From Planctomicrobium piriforme (lineage in GTDB: Bacteria; Planctomycetota; Planctomycetia; Planctomycetales; Planctomycetaceae): a stretch of 64,000 nt of DNA. Shown in pieces: positions 55,639-64,000 of this stretch; within the stretch, counting starts at the first letter, position 1, and each line of letters opens with the position of its first letter. Where the stretch lies: the NCBI GenBank assembly GCA_945860955.1, contig CAMATH010000019.1, forward strand, positions 1-64,000, given 5' to 3'. The notes under the pieces were generated by a model, which was not told the origin of the DNA, searched no databases, and worked only from the letters and a program-made list of their open reading frames with translations. The translations under genes and the position numbers were made by a program.

Positions 55639-56529
55639 TCAGGCGGCCCCGGCGATTCGTACGAAGATGTCGTGCAGCGACGGGGAAGTCCGTTCAAAGT
55701 GATCGAGTGTGGTGTGGGACAGAACCTGCTTCAGGACCGCCTGGGAATCCCCGTTCGATTCGAGACGCAACTCCTGGTATTGCCCGTAATCATTGACCTG
55801 GACGACACCTTGCAGGTTTCGCAGACAGGTGGCATCGCCGACCCGGATTCGCAGCGTGTCGAGGCCGTATTGCCCCTTGATCTCTGCGAGAGTGCCATCC
55901 AGAACTTTGTTCCCTTTGTAGATCATGCAGACCCGATCACACATTTTTTCGGCGACGTGCATGTCATGAGTCGAGAAGAGAACGGTCGTCCCCTGTTTGC
56001 GCAGGTCGAGTATCGTGTCCTTCAGCAGTTCCATGTTCACCGGATCGAGTCCGCTGAATGGCTCATCCAGGATCAGCAGTTTCGGTCGCGCGATGACGGC
56101 GGAAATGAACTGCACTTTCTGCGACATTCCCTTCGACAGGCCGTCGACCCGCTTCTTCGCCGAGTCGGCCAGCCCCAACCGCGCGAGCCACTCCTCCGCC
56201 TCGCGACGACAATTGCGCAGTCCCTTGAGCTTGCCGAAGAACTCGATGACGTCGCGAACGATCATCTTGCGGTACAACCCCCGTTCTTCGGGGAGATAAC
56301 CGAGCCGGTCGTCGGCAGCCGACCCCTGGTCGGCTCCCAGTACCGAAACTCGACCGGAATCCGGGAAAAAGATCCGCAGTATCATCCGGATTGTCGTGGT
56401 CTTGCCCGACCCGTTCGGACCGATGAAACCGTACACGGTCCCCTCGGGAATCGACAGATCGAGCCGATTGACCGCGACCTGCGGGCCAAACGTCTTCGTC
56501 ACCTGGTCCAACTCAACGACGTTCGACAT
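55639..56529 (-). CDS. ABC transporter ATPase (NatA-like)
   Basis: 296 aa from ATG at 56529. Walker A GPNGSGKTTTIRM, signature LSKGMSQKVQF, Walker B LLILDEPFSGLDP, switch His in VLFSTHDMHVAE. The sequence groups with DrrA/NatA-type exporters of ABC-2 systems. It is upstream of the permease gene and overlaps nothing. It is not a MacB-type ATPase, so it probably does not serve the 50.7-53.9 kb adaptor/permease pair. Confidence 0.9.
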   Translation of the reverse strand: MSNVVELDQVTKTFGPQVAVNRLDLSIPEGTVYGFIGPNGSGKTTTIRMILRIFFPDSGRVSVLGADQGSAADDRLGYLPEERGLYRKMIVRDVIEFFGKLKGLRNCRREAEEWLARLGLADSAKKRVDGLSKGMSQKVQFISAVIARPKLLILDEPFSGLDPVNMELLKDTILDLRKQGTTVLFSTHDMHVAEKMCDRVCMIYKGNKVLDGTLAEIKGQYGLDTLRIRVGDATCLRNLQGVVQVNDYGQYQELRLESNGDSQAVLKQVLSHTTLDHFERTSPSLHDIFVRIAGAA

Positions 56530-56631
56530 GACACCAATCGCCAGAATCCGGGAATCAAAACACATTCGGGAACTGGCCGCTGGTCCGGCCAGCGACCAGT
56601 TCCACGATCGTTGTCTCACAAGAACGGCGAA

Positions 56632-57552
56632 TTACTTGCCGCGGATCATTTTGGATTCGATGGTGAGATCCAGCTCGGCGGGCAGCGGGTTGTTGTTGAC
56701 CTCAAACGCGATCGTTCCGACGATGTGCAGTTTGCCGGACTCTTCCGCGACATTTCCCTGCTCGCGGTCAAAATAGAGGACGCCCCCCGACTTGTCCGCC
56801 TTCAGATTGCTCCCTTTCACCTGGAGCGGCAGTGGCGAATCTTCCAGCGCGAAGGTCACGGTCACGACTTCGTAGGTGATCTTGTCGAGCGTTTTTCCAT
56901 CCTTTTTTTCAGTCCCGACGTACTTGTACTTCGAATTGAAGGTCATGACCTGTCCCGCACCCAGATTCACCGAACTGGTACGGTCCCAGACGTCCCCCTC
57001 GGATACCGGATTGGTGGGAATCTGGGTGGCCTGCTCTTTGAACTGCTTCTTGATCGATTCGGGATTCAGTTGACCTTTGACCTGCTGTTGAATGGCCGCG
57101 TCCAGCGTGTTGAGAAACTGCTGGTCGAATTCGACTTCCTCCAGGACGTTGTCTTTGTCATGAATAAAGGTCATCGACTGCTGCGAAATGGCCTTGTGGA
57201 TCGGACGAGCCGCCTCTTGCGGCGAAGTTCCCTTGGCATCGGGATTCTTCGAGTCAAAAACGTACTCGCTACCGGCCACATTGATGCTGATGTAGAACTC
57301 TTCAGGCTTCTCTTCGACCCGCAATCGTCCCAGGCCATCCCGTTTGCCCGAAGTCGATTTGACTTTGCGCCGATTCTCAACTGAGGAGTCCTGGTTCATC
57401 CCCGCGATCTTCAGGTTCTGCTCGATCTTGGTTGTCGTTTCGGCGGTCGTGGTTGAGTTCTCTCGCATCTTGAACTCGAACTTGACCTGGGCCTGTGCCG
57501 ACGCGGCGCAGAACGACAAAGCGCACAACAACAAAAAGGAACGACGCAACAT
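56632..57552 (-). CDS. Secreted DUF6263-like protein
   Basis: 306 aa from ATG at 57552, with AGGAG six bases upstream. A clear signal peptide (SFLLLCALSFCAASAQAQ) is followed by a beta-rich body with no catalytic motif (VKFEFKMRENSTTTAETTTK, PTNPVSEGDVWDRTSSVNLG, GVLYFDREQGNVAEESG). The pattern fits DUF6263-type exported proteins common in planctomycetes. Its function is unknown. It lies 102 nt upstream of the NatAB-type genes on the same strand. Confidence 0.75.
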   Translation of the reverse strand: MLRRSFLLLCALSFCAASAQAQVKFEFKMRENSTTTAETTTKIEQNLKIAGMNQDSSVENRRKVKSTSGKRDGLGRLRVEEKPEEFYISINVAGSEYVFDSKNPDAKGTSPQEAARPIHKAISQQSMTFIHDKDNVLEEVEFDQQFLNTLDAAIQQQVKGQLNPESIKKQFKEQATQIPTNPVSEGDVWDRTSSVNLGAGQVMTFNSKYKYVGTEKKDGKTLDKITYEVVTVTFALEDSPLPLQVKGSNLKADKSGGVLYFDREQGNVAEESGKLHIVGTIAFEVNNNPLPAELDLTIESKMIRGK

Positions 57553-57625
57553 GGTGGAACTCCTGAGATTGAGAAACGGAAACTAGACGACGCGAAGCGG
57601 CGGAACGCCGCACGAACGCGAATGG

Positions 57626-60367
57626 TTAATGGCCTTGGGACTCGACCGCTGTGACAGTCCGCAGCGCTTCCTTGAGAATCTCGCCAGCGTCCGCAGGAAT
57701 CGAGGTTTTCCACTGATCGCGCACAACCGTCAGTGAATCCAGCGAAGCCATGGCTGCGGGGCGATCTCCCGTGCGGAACTGCGCCAGCGCTCGGAACGAC
57801 GCATACTCGATGAACTTTCCCGCGGCTTCTGAGTCACCATTCGCGGCTGGCGGCATCCGCTCGGGCAGCGCGGCCAATGCCAATGCGAAATCCCCCTGCC
57901 GATATCGAACCATCGCCATCAGTTCACGAGCTGTTTCCACGTACTCCGGCTCCTCTCGCAACACTTCCGCTCCCTGTTGAGCGAGACCGTAGTTCTCTGG
58001 CGGGAGATTGGGCGTGATCACCACCCGCCGCGTCGCCCGCGCCAGCAATTCCAGTTGCGACGCGACCGACTTCGCAACCGCATCCCCCGATTCCCTCTGG
58101 CGCTGGATCCGAATCGCCTCGATCACGAACGGAATCATCTCGGCCCATTTGCGTCTCTGTTCCAGCAGCCGTGAAAATCCAACGAACTGCTGTGCCAGCA
58201 TCAAATTGTCGGGACCGTATAAACTTCCCATCTCGGTCATGCACTGTCGGAACAGCTCAATCGATTCGTCGATCGACTCTTCGCGCTTCACCAGAATCTG
58301 AAACAGTCCGTCGAGCGCCAAAAGGTGATATTCACGGGATGGATGAGGCGTCGCCCGATAGATGCGAATCGCTTCACGCAGATACGGCTCGGCTTCGGCG
58401 TTTCTGCCGCGCTGCCGCAACCAGAGTGCGTACGCCACCTGGTGATACCCCACCGTCGGGTGATCGGCCGGGAGCAACGCTCGCCAGGCGTCAATCATTT
58501 CCAAAAACATCGGCTCGGCTTCGGCGTCGCGTCCCGCGAGAATCAACGCGTTGGCGAGTTTCCCTAACAATTCGGCTTTGCGGAATTTCTGGGGTGCCGA
58601 CGTCCCCGAGAGCAGTTCCAGCGCCTCGCGCAAATGATCGATGCCCCCCCGCGAATCCCCGTTGAGCTTTTCGCACTCGGCCAATTCGACAAAGCTGTCG
58701 TACAACTCCAGCCGGGACGCGGGAGGCAGTTCTCTCGCGATCGCCACCGACTCCGCCAGCACCGGCAGCGCGTCGAGCGCGTCCCCCTGACGAAGCTGCA
58801 TGCTGCCGAGATGCCCGAGGGCTCGCGCCAGCATCATTCGATTGCCCCGGTCCCGCCAGATGGCAATCGCCCGCTGGTACAACGGTTTCGCTTTGGCGAA
58901 ATCCCCCCCGTGATCAAGCTGCCATGCCAAACTTCCCAAAGCGGTCGCCACCGTTGTGTGGTCGTTCCCAAACAGCCGCTGCGCCTGGTCGGTGGCCCGT
59001 TCGACGTCGACCACCCGCGCGGTCGCTCCGGACTGGTCCGACGCCATCAGAATCTCTTCCAGGAACCCGGCGATCTCCCGGGCCCGCGCCGCTTCACTGC
59101 GGGCCTTGAGAAACCCCACACTCGCCAGTCCCAGCCCCATCAGCAGCGCCAGCAGGATCGATGCGCTCAACCCCGCCACCACACGATGACGCCGCGCGAA
59201 TTTCCACGCGGAATACCACAAGGTGGGTGGCCCCGCCTTCACCGGTTGGTGCGTCAGATGTCGCTCGAGGTCATCGGCCAGTTCCCCGGCCGTCGCGTAC
59301 CGTCGGGTCCGGTCTTTTTCCAGCGACTTCATCACAATCCAGTCGAGGTCGCCACGAATCAACCGGCAAAGCGACGCCGGCTCGACTCCCCGGTGCTTCG
59401 CGATATCGGTCGCCTCGTTCTTCAGCGTGCTGACACGCTGCGACGGTTCGGGAGGGTCCTCCTCACGAATCAGCCGCTGCATCTCGACGTAGCCGGCCGT
59501 ACTCAGTCGCTCGGCGGAGATCGGTGTCGAACCCGTCAGAAGTTCATACAGCATCACCCCCAGCGAATAGACATCCGACCGAGTGTCGACATCCAGTCCC
59601 GACATCTCAGCCTGTTCGGGACTCATGTATTGCGGAGTGCCGATGATCTGCCGAAACTCGGTGAACAGCGTCTTTTCGGTGAGCCGCTGATTGGTCGCTT
59701 TCGCGATGCCGAAGTCAATCACTTTGGGAACCGGGCGCCCGTCGTGCGAGGTGACCAGCACGTTGGCGGGCTTCAGATCGCGGTGGATGACCCCTTTCTG
59801 ATGCGCATGCTGCACAGCCCGGCAGACATCGACAAACAGCCGGATCCTCTCGTGCGCCGGGAGATTGTTTTGGTCGCAGTACGCATTGATCGGAATCCCG
59901 CGCACCAGTTCCATGACGAAATACGGCCGTCCCGTCGCCGTCGCGCCAGCGTCAAACACCCGCGCGATATTCGGGTGGTCCATCAGCGCGAGCGCCTGCC
60001 GCTCGGATTCAAACCGGGCGATCACCTGCCGAGTGTCCATCCCCAGCTTGATGATCTTGAGAGCGACCTTTCTGCGGATCGGCTCGACCTGCTCGGCCAT
60101 GTAGACAACCCCAAAACCCCCTTCGCCGATCTGCTGCAGAAGCCGATACCGATCGATCGAACTCCCCGCCCCTTCCTCCAGAACCGTCGGTGCGATCGTC
60201 GGTGCCAGAAACCGCCCGGCGTCGTCGTGGGCCCGCAATAGCGTATCCACACGCCCGCGCAGGTCGGCGTCCCGCCCGCACGCCCCGTCGAGGTAGGCGG
60301 CGCGTTCAGCCGGAGAATGACGCTCTCGGGCGGCGTTGAAGATCGATTCGAGGTGAGGATCGGGCAT
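57626..60367 (-). CDS. Membrane Ser/Thr protein kinase with C-terminal TPR repeats
   Basis: 913 aa. The Hanks-type kinase spans about 73-350: glycine loop GEGGFGVV (81-88), Lys104 in VALKIIK, HRDLKP (195-200), DFG (218-220), then [20 protein letters not shown]. One membrane helix lies at about 395-420 ([19 protein letters not shown]). After it come many TPR-like helices to the end. The N-terminal 70 residues resemble the helical leader of planctomycete kinases. The kinase is inside and the TPR part probably outside. ECF sigma factors are often partnered with such kinases, but none is adjacent. Confidence 0.92.
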   Translation of the reverse strand: MPDPHLESIFNAARERHSPAERAAYLDGACGRDADLRGRVDTLLRAHDDAGRFLAPTIAPTVLEEGAGSSIDRYRLLQQIGEGGFGVVYMAEQVEPIRRKVALKIIKLGMDTRQVIARFESERQALALMDHPNIARVFDAGATATGRPYFVMELVRGIPINAYCDQNNLPAHERIRLFVDVCRAVQHAHQKGVIHRDLKPANVLVTSHDGRPVPKVIDFGIAKATNQRLTEKTLFTEFRQIIGTPQYMSPEQAEMSGLDVDTRSDVYSLGVMLYELLTGSTPISAERLSTAGYVEMQRLIREEDPPEPSQRVSTLKNEATDIAKHRGVEPASLCRLIRGDLDWIVMKSLEKDRTRRYATAGELADDLERHLTHQPVKAGPPTLWYSAWKFARRHRVVAGLSASILLALLMGLGLASVGFLKARSEAARAREIAGFLEEILMASDQSGATARVVDVERATDQAQRLFGNDHTTVATALGSLAWQLDHGGDFAKAKPLYQRAIAIWRDRGNRMMLARALGHLGSMQLRQGDALDALPVLAESVAIARELPPASRLELYDSFVELAECEKLNGDSRGGIDHLREALELLSGTSAPQKFRKAELLGKLANALILAGRDAEAEPMFLEMIDAWRALLPADHPTVGYHQVAYALWLRQRGRNAEAEPYLREAIRIYRATPHPSREYHLLALDGLFQILVKREESIDESIELFRQCMTEMGSLYGPDNLMLAQQFVGFSRLLEQRRKWAEMIPFVIEAIRIQRQRESGDAVAKSVASQLELLARATRRVVITPNLPPENYGLAQQGAEVLREEPEYVETARELMAMVRYRQGDFALALAALPERMPPAANGDSEAAGKFIEYASFRALAQFRTGDRPAAMASLDSLTVVRDQWKTSIPADAGEILKEALRTVTAVESQGH

Positions 60368-60450
60368 GGTGGAATTCTCTCACCCCTTCATGCGTAACGG
60401 AAGCCGATTGCGCCTCACGAAAAATGTACGGATTAGAAAAAAGTCAAAAA

Positions 60451-60500
60451 GAAGGAACCACGGAAGGCACGGAATACACGAACACGGACGGAAACGAAAC
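60451..60500 (-). repeat. Dispersed-type repeat, family D (ACCACGGAAGGCACGGAA type)
   Basis: A run of short ACCACGG/CACGGA/ACACGAA units in the 247-nt gap between the WD40 gene and the kinase gene. The same kind of tract (accacgaaagacacgaaa-like) is common in intergenic regions of some planctomycetes and other bacteria; there is one copy here. No promoter for the kinase gene was recognised. Confidence 0.5.
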
Positions 60501-60614
60501 AACCAAACTCCCGACTGGCATTCCATTGAAGACTCGCCTGAATACCAGACGTAATCGCTGCACGACACACAAATTTTTCCATTGGACGATCCTGCCATCA
60601 ATCCGCACGTGAAA

Positions 60615-63600
60615 TCAGTTTGGCTCGGGAACACCCAGCGCCCGGCGGGCCTCTCGTACCAGAAGCTGGTACTCCAGGCGGTCGTAAAGGGTGTCCGGGT
60701 TGTCCTTTTCCAACGAATTGAAGATCTCTTCCGACTGACGAAGCAGGGCGCGGGCCTCTTGGGATTGATTGAGCTGATGCTGCGCCAGGGAAATCATTGC
60801 CAGATGCTTCGCCCGAATGGTCTGCAACTCCTGCGGCCCCATCATCGCCCCGACCTCCTTCGTGCTTTGCAGTGGTTCCTTCAGATCTGAACTGTCGACA
60901 GGTGCCATCAAAATGCACTTCGCCGAATTCTGCTGATGTTCGAGCGCCATTTTGGCTTCCCCCTGTCGCAGGGCCAGCATCGCCCGGGTCCAGAGCGTCG
61001 CGGAACGCAGGATCGGGTTCTCTGGGGTTTTCTTCATGACGTCGGATTGGGAGAGCGTGTTTTGAGCGAGCTGTGTCAGTTCGCCGTCCTGGCCAAGCAG
61101 GCACGCCGCGCAAACCATCCAACGGGGGAGCTCGTCGGGGGAATTGGCGAATTGCTGGTTCATTCGCCGGCAGTGATCACGATAGCCCGCGCGGTCTTCC
61201 GACAGTGCCAACAGGATGGCCAGCCGGTACCACGTGTAAGGGTTGTCTGGTGTTTCCTGGACCAACTCCCGTCCGAGTTCGATGGCATCATCCAACCGGC
61301 CGACCATCGCGAACGCGTCGAGAATGGAATCTCGCAGATTACGCAGGCGGGCCAAACCGCCAGTGTCCACATAGGACCCAATCCCCGACCGGTCCGGAGT
61401 GAATGTGAGTGCTGCCTGGTAGGCGCCGATGGCCCCCGCGAAATCGTGAATCCTGGTCAGCGACAGGACCCATTGCACCGACACATTGTAATCCTCCAGC
61501 GCGTAGGTCTCGACGGCATTGCGCCAAACCTCCGTCACCCCTCGCCAATCTCCCGCCTGCTCAAACCGCAGCGCTTCCGCCTCAAATCGGTGAACGACGG
61601 GAGCGCCATCAACAGTCACACGTTTCAGTCGCATCTCCCGCAGTGGAGTGAGATCAACGACCTGGGTGAAATCCAAGTTCAGCGTTTCCAGAGGCATTCC
61701 CGCCAAGGGAGACAAGTCGGATACGGGGCATTTCATGAGGTTCAATCGAATCAATCGCATCCCCCGCAGCGAGCTCAGATCCGAAACCCGGGTTGCGAGG
61801 AGATTCAAATCGTCAAGCGGCATTCCAACCAGGGGTGCCAGGTCGGAAACGGCACAATGGGCAATGTTCAATTGCTTCAGTGGCAGTCCCATCAGCGACG
61901 CAAGATCGACAGGCTCCGGCGTGGCGAGGTCAGCCGACCGTTGGAGTTCCAAAGATCGCAACCGTGTCAGGGAGCGAAGAGGAGAAATGTCGGTTACGTG
62001 TTCCATCGGCACGACCAGGTGGATGACCCAATCGTTCTCCATCGTGGGCAGAATCTCTCCATCAAACTCCGGGTTGCGCTTCTGCAATTCCGCTTGAATC
62101 TCGGCAATTTGTGCGGTCGCGGAGAGTCCGGAAATGCGCTCAATGTCAGCTTCCGTGAGTGGTTGTGCGGTCACTGCGACTTCGCGCCGGCGCGCGCGTT
62201 CGATTTCCTCATTCACGGCCAGTAGACATTGCGAGAAGTACTCCCGTTGCGCGGTGTCGGCCGACTGTTCGACGAGAGTCTGAAACTCACGTTGGGCGTC
62301 GGCGAATTGCCCAAGGTTCCAGTAGCAGCGGGCCAGCGTCGCCGCTGTGTCACTCACTCCACGGTCACGTGCCCGGATCAGAAATTCCATTCCCCACTGA
62401 TCCAGGCCACGGAACGCATACCACTCTCCCAATGACGCCTCGGCGTGTGGGTCGCTGGTATCCTTCAACAGCGCCGCCTGAGCGGCCACGACGCGCCGCT
62501 CAAGCTCCCGATTCGCCGTGGCTCGCGAGACGTCCCACAGCCAGACATTTCCATCGATGTCGCCCGAGAGCGCAGTCCGGTCGTCGGGTGAAATCCCGAG
62601 GCTGACGATGGGGTCGGTGTGGTCGCGAAATGTTCGAAGTTCCTTTCCGCTTGCCAGATCCCACAGCCGCACGGTCTTATCATACCCTGTCGATAGGGCG
62701 AACCGACCGTCGTTCGTCATTTTGGCAGCGTAGACTGGCTCCGTATGTCCGCTCATCGTACGGAGCAATTCACCGCTTTCCAGATTCCCGAGCTTTACGG
62801 TATTGTCAGCGCCAGCGAAGAGAGCCGTGACGCCGTCGGCCGCGATCGAGACACTGAGAACGCCCGCGTTCCCGTCGAATGACCTCAGTGTCTTTCCGCT
62901 TACCAGATCCCAAAGTCTTAATGTTTTGTCGTCGCTCCCCGAGATGGCGGCCCGGCCGTCAGGAGACAATGCGACGCATCTCACCGGCCCGGAATGACCA
63001 ACGAAGGTGCGCAATTCGCTCCCGCTGGCCAGATCCCAGAGCTTGAGAGTCGCATCTTCGCTCCCCGACAATGCGGTGCGCCCGTCTCTCGAAAGTGTGG
63101 CGCACGACACCTGGTCGGTATGTCCCGACAGACTCTGCGCGATTTCCCCGGTCGTCAGATCGAGAACAAACAGGGTTTTCTCGCCGAAATTCTTTGCCAG
63201 AGCGGATTGACTGTCGGCATCGAACAAGAACCAGGCCCTCTCGGATTGGTCCCGGGGAACGGTTTTTAAGACGTGTCCACTGGCCAGGTCGCGAGACTTC
63301 ATTGTCGTCCCCCAACCATCGGAAATCGCGCTCCGGCCGTCGGGAGCGAATACGATGTTGCTGACAGGTATCCGTCCCCCCTTCCAATGGCGCCGCTCCT
63401 TTCCCTCTGCGAGGTTCCAAAGCGTCAACGCAAAATTCCGAGGCTGGCCGTGACTTCCGGAAAGTGCGACGCGACCATCGGGCGAGATCCCGGCACTCGT
63501 GACCCGGTTGACGTCGCCGAAAGTTCGCAGGCTTTTTCCGCTTTCCAGATCCCAGAGTCTCAGCGTTCCGTCATGGCTGCCCGAGAACGCCGCATGGCCG

Positions 63601-64000
63601 TCTGGAGTGAAGACCACACGAGTCACGAAGTCCGTATGCCCCAGGAATGTGCGCCGCTCGATTCTCCGTTCCAGATCCCAGAGCTTCATGGTTCCGTCAG
63701 AACTTCCCGAAAGTGCCAGTTGGCCGTCGGATGAGATTGCGACCCCGGTCACACCGGCGGCGAGTCCAGCAAACGTATGGCGGAGTTCGCCAGTCGCCAG
63801 ATCCCACAGCCTCAATGTCTTATCTGCACTTCCGGAAACGGCGGTCAGTCCGTCGGGCGAGATCGCGACGCAAAGGACGTCTTCGGAGTGCCCGGTGAAG
63901 GACCGCAATTCTTGGCCTTCACGCAGATTCCAGAGCTTCAGAGTTTTATCCCGGCTGGCCGAGAGTGCGGTCTTGCCATCGGGAGAGAGTGCGACGTCGG
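60615..64000 (-). CDS. WD40/LRR/TPR repeat protein, 5' end outside window
   Basis: At least 1127 aa. The frame is open to the window edge and begins inside a WD40 repeat, so the true start is upstream. The visible part has ten or more WD40 repeats (SPDGRTALSGSDDKTLRLWD-type units with GH and WD). After about residue 490 follows a helical part, then leucine-rich short repeats (LNIAHCAVSDLAPLVGMPLD, LNLMKCPVSDLSPLAGMPLE) and a TPR-like C-terminus. Upstream parts of such proteins are often Ser/Thr kinases, which cannot be checked here. It lies just upstream of a kinase gene on the same strand. Confidence 0.88.
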   Translation of the reverse strand, partial: DVALSPDGKTALSASRDKTLKLWNLREGQELRSFTGHSEDVLCVAISPDGLTAVSGSADKTLRLWDLATGELRHTFAGLAAGVTGVAISSDGQLALSGSSDGTMKLWDLERRIERRTFLGHTDFVTRVVFTPDGHAAFSGSHDGTLRLWDLESGKSLRTFGDVNRVTSAGISPDGRVALSGSHGQPRNFALTLWNLAEGKERRHWKGGRIPVSNIVFAPDGRSAISDGWGTTMKSRDLASGHVLKTVPRDQSERAWFLFDADSQSALAKNFGEKTLFVLDLTTGEIAQSLSGHTDQVSCATLSRDGRTALSGSEDATLKLWDLASGSELRTFVGHSGPVRCVALSPDGRAAISGSDDKTLRLWDLVSGKTLRSFDGNAGVLSVSIAADGVTALFAGADNTVKLGNLESGELLRTMSGHTEPVYAAKMTNDGRFALSTGYDKTVRLWDLASGKELRTFRDHTDPIVSLGISPDDRTALSGDIDGNVWLWDVSRATANRELERRVVAAQAALLKDTSDPHAEASLGEWYAFRGLDQWGMEFLIRARDRGVSDTAATLARCYWNLGQFADAQREFQTLVEQSADTAQREYFSQCLLAVNEEIERARRREVAVTAQPLTEADIERISGLSATAQIAEIQAELQKRNPEFDGEILPTMENDWVIHLVVPMEHVTDISPLRSLTRLRSLELQRSADLATPEPVDLASLMGLPLKQLNIAHCAVSDLAPLVGMPLDDLNLLATRVSDLSSLRGMRLIRLNLMKCPVSDLSPLAGMPLETLNLDFTQVVDLTPLREMRLKRVTVDGAPVVHRFEAEALRFEQAGDWRGVTEVWRNAVETYALEDYNVSVQWVLSLTRIHDFAGAIGAYQAALTFTPDRSGIGSYVDTGGLARLRNLRDSILDAFAMVGRLDDAIELGRELVQETPDNPYTWYRLAILLALSEDRAGYRDHCRRMNQQFANSPDELPRWMVCAACLLGQDGELTQLAQNTLSQSDVMKKTPENPILRSATLWTRAMLALRQGEAKMALEHQQNSAKCILMAPVDSSDLKEPLQSTKEVGAMMGPQELQTIRAKHLAMISLAQHQLNQSQEARALLRQSEEIFNSLEKDNPDTLYDRLEYQLLVREARRALGVPEPN

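Noticed and set aside
55639-56529. ATPase as the missing MacB partner
   Set aside because: It is NatA-type and 7 nt from its own ABC-2 permease, on the opposite strand from the adaptor and permease genes.
55519-57384. 621-aa open frame opposite the NatAB-type genes and the DUF6263-like gene
   Set aside because: Spans three genes on the other strand and has no domain.

Overview
The window (about 60% G+C) comes from the chromosome of a planctomycete. Lineage markers are a DUF1549/DUF1553 cytochrome protein followed by a DUF1501 protein, a large exported protein with a LEPR-XLL type N-terminus, a PEP-CTERM protein, a Ser/Thr kinase with long C-terminal repeats, a giant WD40 protein, a NagB–PIG-L fusion and many genes without a clear Shine-Dalgarno site. 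Genus cannot be set from this window. Housekeeping genes (efp, miaB, recA, alaS, two tRNAs, hypCDE, a threonine synthase) are mixed with lineage-specific and accessory genes. The first and last genes are cut by the window edges.

Layout. 1-5.2 kb: metallophosphatase-like multihaem cytochrome with a DUF1573 protein, an AtuA (DUF1446) protein and an ECF-type sigma factor. 5.5-9.3 kb: membrane protein and epmB (minus), facing away from efp, then miaB. 9.5-11.7 kb: MurG-like glycosyltransferase and radical SAM/SPASM protein. 11.8-15.7 kb (minus strand): a compact operon with a 70-aa protein, an E2-like protein, a JAMM protease, an E1/ThiF protein and a CFI-box membrane protein. 16.2-21.4 kb: CHAD protein, small Cys-rich protein, fused hydantoinase/oxoprolinase. 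21.5-30.1 kb: tRNA-Leu, Tat-exported oxidoreductase, PEP-CTERM protein, recA, PDZ serine protease, alaS. 30.1-34.3 kb: AtuA C-terminal-like protein with an enoyl-CoA hydratase, then hypCDE. 34.3-40.7 kb: internally deleted AAA/DUF4143 gene behind a 35-bp palindrome, two PIG-L proteins (one fused to NagB), a beta-CASP nuclease, threonine synthase. 40.9-45.7 kb: tRNA-Ala with promoter and terminator, DUF1549/1553 and DUF1501 pair. 45.8-50 kb: MBG/YDG-repeat surface protein. 50.7-57.6 kb: HlyD-like adaptor with MacB-like permease (no ATPase beside them), NatAB-type ABC exporter, secreted DUF6263-like protein. 57.6-64 kb: Ser/Thr kinase and WD40/LRR/TPR protein.

The best candidate for a little-described system is the ubiquitin-like conjugation operon at 11.8-15.7 kb. 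It keeps the E2, JAMM, E1 order of the bacterial Bil-type defence operons. It lacks a recognisable beta-grasp modifier: in that place is a 70-residue protein whose C-terminal motif recurs at the N-terminus of the E2-like protein. It also carries a CFI-box membrane protein as fifth gene.

Intergenic spaces hold at least four families of short dispersed repeats, most with inverted symmetry. Several convincing sigma70-type promoters can be seen: both tRNAs, recA, the MBG protein, and one about 450 nt ahead of the HlyD gene.
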